NCBI GenBank assembly: GCA_017303855.1
Contig: JAFLBL010000007.1
Span: forward strand, 124,001-188,000
DNA from: Chitinophagales bacterium
Lineage (GTDB): Bacteria; Bacteroidota; Bacteroidia; Chitinophagales; Chitinophagaceae
Reading direction: 5' to 3'
DNA length: 64,000 nt
The number at the start of each line of letters is the position of its first letter. Positions within the stretch are counted from its first letter, which is position 1. Shown one piece after another: positions 28,220 to 38,286 of this stretch. A program made the translations under genes and the position numbers. Below the pieces are notes generated by a model. It made no database searches and was not told the DNA's origin. It saw nothing but the letters and a program-made list of their open reading frames with translations.

Positions 28220-29395
28220 ATGCGTTACCAAAAGTTCAAGGCCACCCGCTTGTTTGATGGCACCCGTTTCCTGGATAACAGCGTCCTGATCACCGATGAA
28301 ACCGGCACCATAGAGGCCATCGTTCCTGCAGAAGAAGCCGGGGAGGATGTACAACAGGTAAAGGGTATCCTCAGTCCCGGGCTGATCAATTGCCACTGCC
28401 ACCTTGAACTCAGTCACCTGAAAAATGTGATCCCTCCGCATACAGGCCTGATTGACTTCCTTTCTTCAGTAGTTACCAAAAGAGGCTTTGCCCCTGAAGT
28501 TATTGAAGCGGAAATCATCCGTGCGGAAAAAGAGATGGAAGACAATGGCATCGTAGCCGTTGGTGATATAGGCAATACGGCAGATACAGCCGCGGTGAAA
28601 AAACGCAGTCGTATCCGCTGGCAGAATTTTGTGGAAGTGCTGAGTTTTACCGAAGAAAAAGCGGATGAAAGAATAGCCCACTATTCCGGTGTGGCCCGGG
28701 ATTTAGCAGAAGCCCTGAAGAGTAGTCCCCTCCCGCATCGCACCACACTGGTGCCACATGCGCCATACAGTATTTCCACATCCAGCTTCCGGATGATTAA
28801 TGAAGCTACGGCTGGTCAGATCATCTCCATCCATAACCAGGAACATCCGGCCGAAGATGAACTCTATAAAACAGGTGGCGGAGCATACCTCCGGTTTTTT
28901 AAAGCAATCGGCATTGAAGGTTCTCCTTTCACCGTAACCGGAAAGAGCAGTATCCGCTCGGTTTTGCCGCATTTCACAAACGGACAAACCATTTTCCTGA
29001 TCCACAACACGTTTATGCCCGAAGAAGATATGGTATGGGCCAATGCATTCGCAAACGCCAATGGCTTAAAACTGGTTTACTGTCTTTGCATCAATGCTAA
29101 CCTGTATATTGAAAACAAAGTGCCGCCGGTGGAGCTGCTGATGAAGCATGATTGCCAGATTGTATTAGGGACGGATAGTTACAGCAGCAACTGGCAGCTG
29201 AATATCAGCAAAGAAATACAGGCCATACGCACGCATTTCCCGCATATTCCTGAAGCCACTTTACTGCAATGGGCCACCCGCAATGGCGCCAACGCATTGG
29301 AATGGGGCAATGAACTGGGATCATTTGCAAAGGGAACCCGGCCGGGAATAGTGCGGATGGAAGATGATTTCTCCTGCGCGGAACGGTTACTGTAA
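28220..29395 (+). CDS. Amidohydrolase-superfamily deaminase/chlorohydrolase-like enzyme
   Basis: 391 residues. The metal site is seen as NCHCHLELSHLK near residue 55, followed by LVPHAPYSIS, ISIHNQEHPAEDE and LGTDSYSSN, the His and Asp ligands of the mononuclear amidohydrolase fold. The N-terminal FDGTRFLDNSVLITDETG is the small beta domain. The family includes guanine, cytosine and aminodeoxyfutalosine deaminases; a role in the futalosine menaquinone route is possible but not shown. It is divergent from prfA and convergent with recO. Confidence 0.85.
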   Translation: MRYQKFKATRLFDGTRFLDNSVLITDETGTIEAIVPAEEAGEDVQQVKGILSPGLINCHCHLELSHLKNVIPPHTGLIDFLSSVVTKRGFAPEVIEAEIIRAEKEMEDNGIVAVGDIGNTADTAAVKKRSRIRWQNFVEVLSFTEEKADERIAHYSGVARDLAEALKSSPLPHRTTLVPHAPYSISTSSFRMINEATAGQIISIHNQEHPAEDELYKTGGGAYLRFFKAIGIEGSPFTVTGKSSIRSVLPHFTNGQTIFLIHNTFMPEEDMVWANAFANANGLKLVYCLCINANLYIENKVPPVELLMKHDCQIVLGTDSYSSNWQLNISKEIQAIRTHFPHIPEATLLQWATRNGANALEWGNELGSFAKGTRPGIVRMEDDFSCAERLL

Positions 29396-29398
29396 AGC

Positions 29399-30145
29399 TC
29401 AGCTCAGCACCGCTCTCAATACCTGTACGGTTTTCAGCGTACCAAAATCCTGGATATGCAGGGCATAATAATTTTCCAGCTGTTGTAATAACTGCCGGCG
29501 GAAATCATGATTCAGTTTAATTTCTTCCAGTTCATCCGGCTGCATTACTTTCAGCAACTGCGATACAACCTGTGCCTGTTGCGCTTCCAGAAAATAAGGA
29601 TGCCCGGGCTGCTGGTTTGTATAGCCGCCTTCCCTGAGATCCAGATAGCCATCTTCTGGTGAATAATTATCGGATAACCGGAAACCAAAATGCACCGGTA
29701 AATGAAGCGCAAAAAATAAAGACATGTTGGCCATCACAGTTCCCCGGCTTTTGTCGAGGTACAGCATACAATCTTCAGTAAAATGAAACAGGTCCGGATT
29801 ATTCTCCGGTTGCCGCAGACATTTGGTGAGTAACTCCACCATAAACAGGGCCACCGCGTTTTTAGGCACATCCGAAAAAATATGGTCATACAACACACTC
29901 CATTTAAATTCCTTTATCCGGTTGAGCTGTTTCAGTTCATTGTGATATACGACCAGGTCCAGCATTGCGGCCGGCTGAAAAACATTGGCTTTCCCGCTGC
30001 CTTTTTTGGATGAAGTACGCACGCCGTTTACGAGATAGGACTGCACACCGAATAATTCAGTGAAAATGGTAACCACCAGGCTGGTCTCTCCATATTTGAC
30101 GGCCCGCAGCACGAGCCCCTTTGTTTTATGTAGTTTATCCGGCAT
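29399..30145 (-). CDS. recO: DNA repair protein RecO
   Basis: 248 residues from the ATG at 30145, giving MPDKLHKTKGLVLRAVKYGE, the usual RecO N-terminus (OB fold, GLVLR...Y.E.S.V...FT). Later blocks are NRIKEFKWSVLYDHIF and ALFMVELLTKCLRQPE. The zinc-binding Cys set of some RecO proteins is not evident, as often in Bacteroidota. It overlaps the stop of the porZ-like gene by one base (TGATG), so it is probably translated by re-initiation. RecO loads RecA onto gapped DNA with RecR. Confidence 0.92.
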   Translation of the reverse strand: MPDKLHKTKGLVLRAVKYGETSLVVTIFTELFGVQSYLVNGVRTSSKKGSGKANVFQPAAMLDLVVYHNELKQLNRIKEFKWSVLYDHIFSDVPKNAVALFMVELLTKCLRQPENNPDLFHFTEDCMLYLDKSRGTVMANMSLFFALHLPVHFGFRLSDNYSPEDGYLDLREGGYTNQQPGHPYFLEAQQAQVVSQLLKVMQPDELEEIKLNHDFRRQLLQQLENYYALHIQDFGTLKTVQVLRAVLS

Positions 30146-32442
30146 CAGCGGTTGATAAAAAAGATTTTGGCGGCCGCTCTTTCTTTTCCTCCCTCTTCCT
30201 GTACCAATACAAGGTATACGCCGGTGGAAATGCGTTGCCCCCTGTAATTCCTTCCATCCCATATCGCTTGTCCGCCCAGGGCTCTTGTCTGGTATACCAG
30301 CTTCCCATCCAGCTCTGTTATTTTCACAATGGCATTATTCACCACGCCCCGTATGGCAATGGTACCTGCAAATCCAGGTGGCACCGGATTGGGAAATACC
30401 AGCAACTCCTCATTGTTGCTTCCACCCGCTGTGGCTTCGGCCCGGTAGGAGCAGGTGCCTTTGCGGGTTGCAAAATATACTTCTCCTGAATGGCCGTCAA
30501 TGGCAATTTTCAATACATCATTACTCAGCAGCGGGCTGTTGGCTTCTGTAAAATGCTCCAGCACTTTTTCGCCACTGGCACTGATCAGAAAAACACCCGC
30601 GGGAGTCGCCACCCATTTACGATCCGCGCCGTCTGTTGCAATACTCCGCACTGTTTGCCCCTGAAATAGATACCCCGCAAAATTGCCCGCAGGTACTACC
30701 GGCCAGACAGCATCACACCCGGCGGCTACTACCTGGTCCGGACATTGAAAAACGCCAATACCATTATCCGTACCTACCCATATAAAACCGGATTTATCCT
30801 TTGCCAGGCACTGCACATTGTCAGAAGGCAAATTTCCGTTGCCGGTTCCCCTACCCAATTTTTTCCAACGGTCATCGCCGGTATTGTCCGGTGATGTGCC
30901 ATGATTAAAACAAACCAGTCCGTTTCCCAGCGGAGCTACTATCCATTTTGTATCAAAGTCATCCACTATAATCTGCGCCAACGCGTTTTCAAAAAGCGGA
31001 AACGGCAGTGTAAAACTTTTCCAGCTGCCATCCGCTTTCCGCAATTTCAGCGGTTGTGCAGCGCCGAAATTGGAAATCCAGAGATTATTCCCGCTGTCAA
31101 ACATAAGTCCGGCCACCCGGTAACTCCCCGGATCACCCACTGTGGCATCCAGGTATCCCTGTTTAAACAACTCAAACGACGGGCCGTTTTTCATATGGAT
31201 CAGCCCTCCGCCATAAGAACCGGCCCAGATAGTTCCATCTCTTTTATCAGCTGCCAGGGAGAGTATATCCAGAAGGGAATCCAACACCGGAAAACGATAC
31301 CGGTTGATATTTGTCCATTCGCCTTCCTGTAACCTGAAAATGCCGTCTCCGTTGTATTGATAATTCCACGCATCATTCACCGCACCGGAGGAGGCGTAAA
31401 AAACCTGGTTATACACCAGCATTTCACCACTTCCGGCAGCCTGCGGTGCATTGAGTGTATAATTGGTAAAGGTGGCAGTGGCGCCAAACCGGGACAACCC
31501 CGCATACTGATCCGCCACCCAGGGTTCATTGTTCAGCAGCAATGCTTTTCGCGGAAAAGATACAGCCGCACTGTTCTCCAGTGTGCGGACCACAGTACCA
31601 TCCGCCTGCAGTATACGTATACGGCTGATACCATTGGATTGCCGGGCACTGATCAGTAGTTTATTTTCACTGACATGAACATTCACCACCGGCCAGCCAT
31701 CGGTATAAAGTAATGTCCAGGTACTGCCTTCCAATTTATACAACCGATCCTGTTGCTGCAGAATGATGGAGCCGCCCAGGTTGAGTACCTGTTGACAGGC
31801 GCCGGCCGGCAGGCCATTGCTGCCACTGACCGTTTGCCAGTTCGCATAGTCGGCAGGGTTAGTACTGTTGCGGGGCAGTCTTTTCAATCCCTGTTCGGTT
31901 GCAGCATAGAAATAAACGGCGTCCGCGGTAAACCCGTTTACTTTTACCGGGTTGCCCCCGTTCCCGATCTGCCAGGTGTCGCTGATTTCGTAACGTGCTG
32001 CATCCACCACAATAATACCAATGCCGGTAGAGAGGTAAAACTTATTCTCCAGAGGCCAGCAGGCATATATTGTTTTATCGCCGGCGCTGTTGTCTCTTTT
32101 TATATCCGGGATATTGTAGATACGCTGGCGGTATAGTATATCCAGATTACTGTTCTGATAAGCAATCAGCAAACGGGTCCCAGCTTCATCCATACTGATC
32201 ACACTGATCCCCGTTTCACTGAGCCCGGTTATCTTACTGTAGCGGCTGATTTCCCCGGTGGCAGGCTGTACACGGAAAAGGCTGTATGGGGTAGCCGCTA
32301 TCACGGCACCATCACCGGTAGCCAGGTCAATGGTACTGTTATAGGGCAGGTGCTCCCGCCACTGACCAGGGGGCACCGGACCAGGCTGTGCCATAGTCAG
32401 CACACTGCCGCACAATAAGAGAAGTAAAAGCCGGATACTCAC
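30145..32442 (-). CDS. porZ: PorZ-like T9SS beta-propeller protein
   Basis: 765 residues with signal peptide MSIRLLLLLLCGSVLTMA. Two beta-propeller regions follow, with repeats such as VISMDEAGTRLLIAYQNSNL, GTIWAGSYGGGLIHMKNG and NVQCLAKDKSGFIWVGTDNG. The last about 85 residues form a type IX sorting-type domain (LLVFPNPVPPGFAGTIAI ... GVYLVLVQEEGG). Known: PorZ is a surface part of the type IX secretion attachment complex and handles A-LPS. The N-terminal WREHLPY block and the recO neighbour fit PorZ. The name is a family-level call. Confidence 0.8.
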   Translation of the reverse strand: MSIRLLLLLLCGSVLTMAQPGPVPPGQWREHLPYNSTIDLATGDGAVIAATPYSLFRVQPATGEISRYSKITGLSETGISVISMDEAGTRLLIAYQNSNLDILYRQRIYNIPDIKRDNSAGDKTIYACWPLENKFYLSTGIGIIVVDAARYEISDTWQIGNGGNPVKVNGFTADAVYFYAATEQGLKRLPRNSTNPADYANWQTVSGSNGLPAGACQQVLNLGGSIILQQQDRLYKLEGSTWTLLYTDGWPVVNVHVSENKLLISARQSNGISRIRILQADGTVVRTLENSAAVSFPRKALLLNNEPWVADQYAGLSRFGATATFTNYTLNAPQAAGSGEMLVYNQVFYASSGAVNDAWNYQYNGDGIFRLQEGEWTNINRYRFPVLDSLLDILSLAADKRDGTIWAGSYGGGLIHMKNGPSFELFKQGYLDATVGDPGSYRVAGLMFDSGNNLWISNFGAAQPLKLRKADGSWKSFTLPFPLFENALAQIIVDDFDTKWIVAPLGNGLVCFNHGTSPDNTGDDRWKKLGRGTGNGNLPSDNVQCLAKDKSGFIWVGTDNGIGVFQCPDQVVAAGCDAVWPVVPAGNFAGYLFQGQTVRSIATDGADRKWVATPAGVFLISASGEKVLEHFTEANSPLLSNDVLKIAIDGHSGEVYFATRKGTCSYRAEATAGGSNNEELLVFPNPVPPGFAGTIAIRGVVNNAIVKITELDGKLVYQTRALGGQAIWDGRNYRGQRISTGVYLVLVQEEGGKERAAAKIFFINR

Positions 32443-32446
32443 TCCC

Positions 32447-32454
32447 CAAAAGTA
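32447..32454 (-). promoter_or_regulatory. porZ: -7 element directly before porZ
   Basis: caaaagta reads TACTTTTG on the minus strand, an exact TAnnTTTG, only 4 bp from the ATG at 32442. If used, transcription would start at or after the start codon, so either the RNA is leaderless or the box is not functional. Confidence 0.35.
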
Positions 32455-32523
32455 TCACAAAGAGTCATGCCCCTATTGGGCTTTTTTGCCTTTCTTTGCA
32501 GCCTCACTATACCTGATTCCCTT

Positions 32524-34917
32524 ATGTGGTACCGGCTCGGACAAATTATTCTCCAATATCGAATTGCACTCCTGGTTTTTTTACTGGCTTTTACCGGTTT
32601 TATGGGCTATCACGCCAGCAAAGTGCAGTTAAGCTATGAATTTACCCGGGCCATACCGCTCGATAATCCCAAATACAAAGCCTATCAGGAATTCAGGAAA
32701 AAATTCGGCGATGACGGCAACCTGCTGGTAATTGGCGTGCAGACGGATCAGTTTTTCAATGAAAAAAAATTTAATGCCTACTATCAGCTGCTCCGCGATC
32801 TGAAAAAAGTAAAAGGCATTGAAGACGTACTGGCCGTTCCTACAGCCATCAACCTGGTTAAGCATCCCGAAGAAGAAAAGTTTAAAGCTGTTCCTTTATT
32901 CCCGGACAGGGCACTTTCACAGGAGGAGATAGATAGTGCAGCCCTGTTATTCAGGAGTCTCCCTTTTTATCAGGGCCTGATGTACAATCCTGAAACCAAT
33001 GCCTGGCTGATGGGACTGCGGGTTAACAAAGACCTGATGGCTTCCAAAGCCAGGGAAGGCGTGGTGAAGGAAATCAATAAAATAACGGATGCTTTCGGAC
33101 AGGCTCAGAACCTGACTATTTATAAAAGCGGGCTCCCCTACATACGGACAGAAATCGCTATGATGCTGCAGGAAGAAATGCGTTTTTTCCTGATTGCTTC
33201 CATTGCTTTATCAGCCCTGATTCTTTTATTGTTTTTCCGTTCCATCAGTGCCACCATTCTTTCCCTGCTGGTAGTTGGTATTGGCGTGGTCTGGAGTATG
33301 GGGACGATCGAATTACTGGGGTACAAGATCAGTCTGCTCACCGCCCTGATTCCGCCGCTGGTGGTTGTAATCGGTATTCCGAACTGTATTTATTTTCTCA
33401 ATAAATTTCATGTGGCCTGGAATCAGTCCGGTGATAAACGACAATCACTGGTGTCCATGGTAGATAAGATGGGCATTGTAACATTGTTCTGCAATGTGGC
33501 CGCAGCTATTGGCTTTGCCGTATTTGCGCTTACACAAAGTCAGATTCTGAAAGAGTTTGGCGTGGTGGCGGGAATAAATATCATGGCCTTGTTCCTGATT
33601 TCCCTGATCCTGATTCCGGCTGCATTGAGCTTTTTACCAGCCCCTAAAACCAGGCATACCAAATACCTCGATAATCCCCGGCTGAACCGCTGGCTGGATC
33701 GTCTCGAGAGATGGTCACTGAACCATCGCCGGTTGATTTATGGAATTACCGGAGTGCTTGTCATTGCTTCCCTGTTTGGCATTTTCCGGCTGAAAAGTGA
33801 AGGATTTATAGTGGACGATCTCCCAAAATCCGATAAGATTTATACCGACCTGAAGTTTTTTGAAAAGAATTTTAAAGGCGTAATGCCACTGGAAGTAGTG
33901 GTGGATACCAAAAGAAAACAGGGGGTGGTTCGTAATCCGGCCAACCTGGAAAAGATTGATACATTCTCCCGGTTCCTGTCAGGCATACCCGATATTGCCC
34001 GGCCCCTGAGTCTGGCCGAGGGCTTGAAATTTGCCAAACAGGCTTTTTTTGATGGCGATCCTGCCAATTACAGCATGCCTTCCAGCAATGACCTGATGGC
34101 CTTGTCTCAATACCTGAGTTTTAAAGGCGACAGTACGGGCAGTAAAAGTTCACTGGCTATGCTGGTGAAGAGTTTTATGGACAGTACCAAACAGCAGGCA
34201 AGAATCAGTGTGAATATGGCGGATATCGGCAGCCACCGTTTACCCGGTATGCTCGACAGTATACAGGACATGGCGGAGCGGATTTTTAATGCGGACAGTA
34301 TTGACGCCCGCAGCGCCGATGCGGCAACCCGGGAAGCCAGTAAGGACGATACAACCTGGGGAAAGCGCCGGTTCAATATACAACTGACGGGAACCAGTGT
34401 TACCTTTCTGGAAGGCAGCCGCTTCATTATCAGCGGTTTAAAAGATAGTATCTTCTGGGCCTTCCTGCTGATTGCTGTTTGTATGCTCTACCTGTTCCGT
34501 TCGGTCCGTATCCTTTTCTGCTCTTTGATACCTAACATTATTCCGCTGATGATAACGGCAGGTGTAATGGGCTGGGCAGGAGTACCGCTAAAACCGTCTA
34601 CTGTGTTGGTTTTCAGTGTGGCGCTGGGTATTGCGATAGATGTAACCATCCGCTTTCTGGTCAACTACAAGCAGGAATTGCCTCAACAGCAATACGACCT
34701 GAAAAAGACTGTTATTGAAACCATTCATAGTACCGGAATCAGTATTATTTATACCTCCCTGGTACTTATTGCCGGTTTTGTCATCTTCGTTTTCAGCGAT
34801 TTCGGGGGTACCAAGGCGCTGGGCTGGCTGACATCGCTGACACTGGTAACGGCCACCTTTACCAACCTGGTTTTATTACCGGCCATTCTTATTTCCTTTA
34901 TCCGCATCAGGAAATAG
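32524..34917 (+). CDS. RND/MMPL-family exporter
   Basis: 797 residues from the ATG at 32524 (MWYRLGQIILQYRIALLVF). A start at 32467 is possible, but a -7-like TTTCTTTG at 32491-32498 favours the later one. There are 12 membrane segments: one, a large periplasmic loop, five, then the pattern repeats. Membrane blocks include FLIASIALSALILLLFFRSI, VVVIGIPNCIYFLNKFH and VFSVALGIAIDVTIRFLVNY. It belongs to the patched/MMPL branch that moves lipids, hopanoids or lipophilic compounds. No membrane-fusion or outer-membrane partner is adjacent. Confidence 0.9.
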   Translation: MWYRLGQIILQYRIALLVFLLAFTGFMGYHASKVQLSYEFTRAIPLDNPKYKAYQEFRKKFGDDGNLLVIGVQTDQFFNEKKFNAYYQLLRDLKKVKGIEDVLAVPTAINLVKHPEEEKFKAVPLFPDRALSQEEIDSAALLFRSLPFYQGLMYNPETNAWLMGLRVNKDLMASKAREGVVKEINKITDAFGQAQNLTIYKSGLPYIRTEIAMMLQEEMRFFLIASIALSALILLLFFRSISATILSLLVVGIGVVWSMGTIELLGYKISLLTALIPPLVVVIGIPNCIYFLNKFHVAWNQSGDKRQSLVSMVDKMGIVTLFCNVAAAIGFAVFALTQSQILKEFGVVAGINIMALFLISLILIPAALSFLPAPKTRHTKYLDNPRLNRWLDRLERWSLNHRRLIYGITGVLVIASLFGIFRLKSEGFIVDDLPKSDKIYTDLKFFEKNFKGVMPLEVVVDTKRKQGVVRNPANLEKIDTFSRFLSGIPDIARPLSLAEGLKFAKQAFFDGDPANYSMPSSNDLMALSQYLSFKGDSTGSKSSLAMLVKSFMDSTKQQARISVNMADIGSHRLPGMLDSIQDMAERIFNADSIDARSADAATREASKDDTTWGKRRFNIQLTGTSVTFLEGSRFIISGLKDSIFWAFLLIAVCMLYLFRSVRILFCSLIPNIIPLMITAGVMGWAGVPLKPSTVLVFSVALGIAIDVTIRFLVNYKQELPQQQYDLKKTVIETIHSTGISIIYTSLVLIAGFVIFVFSDFGGTKALGWLTSLTLVTATFTNLVLLPAILISFIRIRK

Positions 34918-35106
34918 CCGATTTCCCTATTTTTACAGAGGGCGGGACGGTATTTTTCAGGGATAAAGTGCAGCATTTAATACTGGTTAATTGTCAAAGA
35001 CTTGTCCGGGCAGTGCTGCCGGAAACATTCGGTGTGGTGATCCTGCAAAAAGCGGGCAAAAAATCCGTCAATTTTTGAATATTTCGTCTAAGGTTCTTTA
35101 ATTTCA

Positions 35107-35126
35107 AGCCCCCTTTCGATGGGGCT
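35107..35126 (+). promoter_or_regulatory. Leader hairpin before susC
   Basis: agcccc / ggggct with an 8-base loop, 32 bp before the susC ATG, in the expected 5' UTR. A possible -33 TTTG (35074-35077) and a poor -7 (taatttca, 35099-35106) precede it. Significance unproven. Confidence 0.3.
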
Positions 35127-35157
35127 GGATTTCATTATATACTAAAACAAAACGCAC

Positions 35158-38100
35158 ATGAGAAAACTGTATCTACTCCTTATGGGAGTTGTGTTTTTTG
35201 CCATACAGGCAAATGCGCAACGAACCATTACTGGTAAGGTCACTGATGAAAAAGGCAATCCAATCGCCAACGCATCCGTGTTAGTTAAGGGATCAACCGT
35301 CGGCACCAGTACAAGTGCAACCGGTATTTACACCATTTCTGTTCCGGCTTCGGCCAAAGCCCTGATCTTTTCTTCCGTGGATATGACCTCCCAGGAAGTA
35401 TTGATTGGTTCCAAAACCACCATTGATGTCAGCCTGAAGGCAGAAGACAAAGTAATGCAGGAAGTAGTGGTAGTGGGTTATGGTACACAGAAAAAATCTG
35501 ATGTAACCGGTAATATTGCCACAGTAAAAGGATCAGCAATAGCTGACAAACCTGTTCCCAGCTTTGATGCGGCACTGGCCGGAAGAGCGGCCGGTGTGCA
35601 GATTACAACGGCAAACGGGGTGTTGAATAACCCGCCTGTATTCCGGATCCGTGGTACCAACTCCATTAACCTGAGTTCGTATCCCCTGATTGTAATTGAC
35701 GGTGTGGTTACCTATACCGGTGACAACAGCCAGACCCTGGCAGCCTCTAACGTTTTGTCCAACATCAACCCTTCCGATATTGAGAGTATGGAAATCCTGA
35801 AGGATGCGGCAGCTACTGCCATTTATGGTAGCCGTGCGGCCAATGGCGTAGTACTCATCACTACTAAAAAAGGAAAAAGAGGGAAAGCCAGAGTAAATTA
35901 TGATGGCTGGGTAGGCTTTACACAACCCACCCGTATCTGGTCCATGCTGAATGCCGAACAATATATGATGATCAAGAATGAAGGTCTGTCCAACGTTGGT
36001 GCAGCTCCCCGTTATCTGCCTTCTTACACCAATGACGGCAAACTCATCAATACCAATTGGGCCGATGTAATTTTCCGCCAGGGTGTTTCCCACAGCCATA
36101 ACCTGAATGTGGCCGGTGCGAATGAGTATACATCTTACTTCTTCTCCATTGGTTATACCAATCAGCAGGGTATGATCCGTAAAAATGATTTCGACAGAAA
36201 GACCATCCGTTTCAATGTGGATCATAAAGTAAATAATTGGATGTCTGTGGGCGTTAACAGTTCTTATGCCAATGAACTAAATGAAGCCGCGATCAACTCC
36301 GGCTCATTGCCTGGTGCCGCATTTGCTTCCGCTGGTGTAGGCCGTCTGGCCTTGTCACTGCCGCCAAACGTAGGCGTTTACAACAATGACGGTTCTTACA
36401 ATATCAGTGGAAATGCTATTGGCAAAATGAACAATGTGGAAGTACCAACTTTCTGGAACCCGCAACCAATGCTGGACAATAACTACTCCACAACTGAAAA
36501 CAACCGGATTGTGGGTAATGCTTATATCCAGATCAAACCGACGAAGGATATCACATTCAGAACATCTTATGGCGTAGACTACCTGAACACTGATAATAAA
36601 AACTTTTATACTAAGCTTCAGGGAGATGGTTTCTCACTTGGTGGTACAGCTTTCAGCACCCTCAGTAAGGACAAGCGCTGGACACTTACCAGTACCCTGC
36701 AGTATGATAAAACCTTCGGATCCCATTCTGTAAACCTGTTACTCGGTACAGAGCAACAACGCAGCACTTTTGAAGGCTTTGGTCTTACCCGTCAGACACT
36801 CAGTGACGACTTCTTTACCGTAATTCAGGGTGGTTTCAATACACCGCTGACGGCAGGTCTGGGACTGGGCGAAAACTACCTGGCTTCCAAATTCGGCCGT
36901 ATCAACTACGACTTCAAAAAGAAATACTTTATCAGTGGTAGCGTACGTAATGATGGTTACTCCGCTTTCGCCGCCGGTAAAAAATTCGGTAACTTCTACA
37001 GCTACTCCGGTGGCTGGGATTTATCCCGTGAAAATTTCTGGTCCAAAGGATTGTCCAAAGTGCTCAACTCCTTTAAACTCCGGGCCAGTTATGGTAAAGT
37101 GGGTAATATATCCGGTATCGGCAACTTCTCCTCTTTCTCCTTCTTCAGTTCAGGCTTGTACAACGGTGGCGCTTCACTGGCCTTCAGCCAGGCCGGTAAT
37201 ACGGATCTTACCTGGGAAACCAGTAAGAAATCAGATATCGGTTTCACTTTTGCCCTGTTTAATAACCTGATCTCCGGTGAATTTGCCTTTTACAAAAACA
37301 ATATCGATGGATTACTGCTGAGTGTGCCCAATGCCCCTTCAACCGGTATGCCGAACGCGGTATTACAGAACGTTGGTTCCATGTATAACAAGGGCGTTGA
37401 AATCACCCTGAACTCCACCCCGGTAAAAGGCAAACGCTTTAACTGGAACACTTCATTGAATATTTCTAACAATACAAACAAAGTCACCGCACTCGCTCCG
37501 GGTGTACCCTTTATCACAACAGCTACTTCACTGGAAACACCCAGCATTACACGCGTTGGTTATCCCGTGGGTATGATCTATGTGGTGGAAACAAGAGGCG
37601 TTGACGCTGCAACCGGCAGAAGAATCTTTGTTCGTGCTGATGGTGCAGAGATCCTGTACAACCACCAGGCACCTGTTGCAAGCAGATGGACTTATCGCTC
37701 CAATGGCCAGGTAGCTCCGGCTATCAATCCCGGTCTGGATCAGAAAGTCTGGAGAAATACAGCACCTAAGTACTTCGGCGGATTTGATAACAATTTCCGC
37801 TTCGACAATTTCGAAGTCAGTGCACTGCTGACTTACCAGTTCGACTTCTACGTATACAATGGTACCCGTGCCACTGTATTGGATCAGCGTTTCTGGAACA
37901 GCACTACAGAAGTGCTGACCCGTTGGCAGAAACCCGGCGATGTGACAAAAATCCCCCGCCTGGTATATGCCGACAACGTGTCTAACGGATCTGCTCAGCC
38001 GATTTCCGAAAACGCGCAAAAAGGCGATTTCGTGAAACTGCGCAGTCTGACCCTGGCCTACAACCTGCCAGCCAGCCTGACTTCCAAAGCCGGTATTTCC

Positions 38101-38268
38101 AGTATGCGTTTCTATCTGAGCGGTCAGAACCTGGCGATGATTACAAAATACCAGGGTCCGGATCCTGAAGTATCCTCCAATGGTAACTCCAATACCAGCC
38201 AGGGTGTAGACCGTAATACCGTAGGTAATGCGCTGACTGTAACTGTTGGTCTCAGTGTAGGTTTCTAA
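35158..38268 (+). CDS. SusC/RagA-type TonB-linked outer-membrane transporter
   Basis: 1036 residues. Signal peptide MRKLYLLLMGVVFFAIQANA, then a CarboxypepD-regulatory-like domain (TGKVTDEKGNPIANASVLVK), then the SusC plug with the signature EVVVVGYGTQKKSDVTGNI, NSINLSSYPLIVIDGVV and IESMEILKDAAATAIYGSRA. A large barrel ends TVGLSVGF with a terminal Phe. Known: SusC imports oligosaccharides or peptides, powered by TonB, under a SusD lid. The adjacent SusD makes a pair. No glycosidase, sigma factor or anti-sigma gene is next to it, so the substrate cannot be inferred. Confidence 0.97.
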   Translation: MRKLYLLLMGVVFFAIQANAQRTITGKVTDEKGNPIANASVLVKGSTVGTSTSATGIYTISVPASAKALIFSSVDMTSQEVLIGSKTTIDVSLKAEDKVMQEVVVVGYGTQKKSDVTGNIATVKGSAIADKPVPSFDAALAGRAAGVQITTANGVLNNPPVFRIRGTNSINLSSYPLIVIDGVVTYTGDNSQTLAASNVLSNINPSDIESMEILKDAAATAIYGSRAANGVVLITTKKGKRGKARVNYDGWVGFTQPTRIWSMLNAEQYMMIKNEGLSNVGAAPRYLPSYTNDGKLINTNWADVIFRQGVSHSHNLNVAGANEYTSYFFSIGYTNQQGMIRKNDFDRKTIRFNVDHKVNNWMSVGVNSSYANELNEAAINSGSLPGAAFASAGVGRLALSLPPNVGVYNNDGSYNISGNAIGKMNNVEVPTFWNPQPMLDNNYSTTENNRIVGNAYIQIKPTKDITFRTSYGVDYLNTDNKNFYTKLQGDGFSLGGTAFSTLSKDKRWTLTSTLQYDKTFGSHSVNLLLGTEQQRSTFEGFGLTRQTLSDDFFTVIQGGFNTPLTAGLGLGENYLASKFGRINYDFKKKYFISGSVRNDGYSAFAAGKKFGNFYSYSGGWDLSRENFWSKGLSKVLNSFKLRASYGKVGNISGIGNFSSFSFFSSGLYNGGASLAFSQAGNTDLTWETSKKSDIGFTFALFNNLISGEFAFYKNNIDGLLLSVPNAPSTGMPNAVLQNVGSMYNKGVEITLNSTPVKGKRFNWNTSLNISNNTNKVTALAPGVPFITTATSLETPSITRVGYPVGMIYVVETRGVDAATGRRIFVRADGAEILYNHQAPVASRWTYRSNGQVAPAINPGLDQKVWRNTAPKYFGGFDNNFRFDNFEVSALLTYQFDFYVYNGTRATVLDQRFWNSTTEVLTRWQKPGDVTKIPRLVYADNVSNGSAQPISENAQKGDFVKLRSLTLAYNLPASLTSKAGISSMRFYLSGQNLAMITKYQGPDPEVSSNGNSNTSQGVDRNTVGNALTVTVGLSVGF

Positions 38269-38286
38269 TTTCTGACAATAAAAAAA

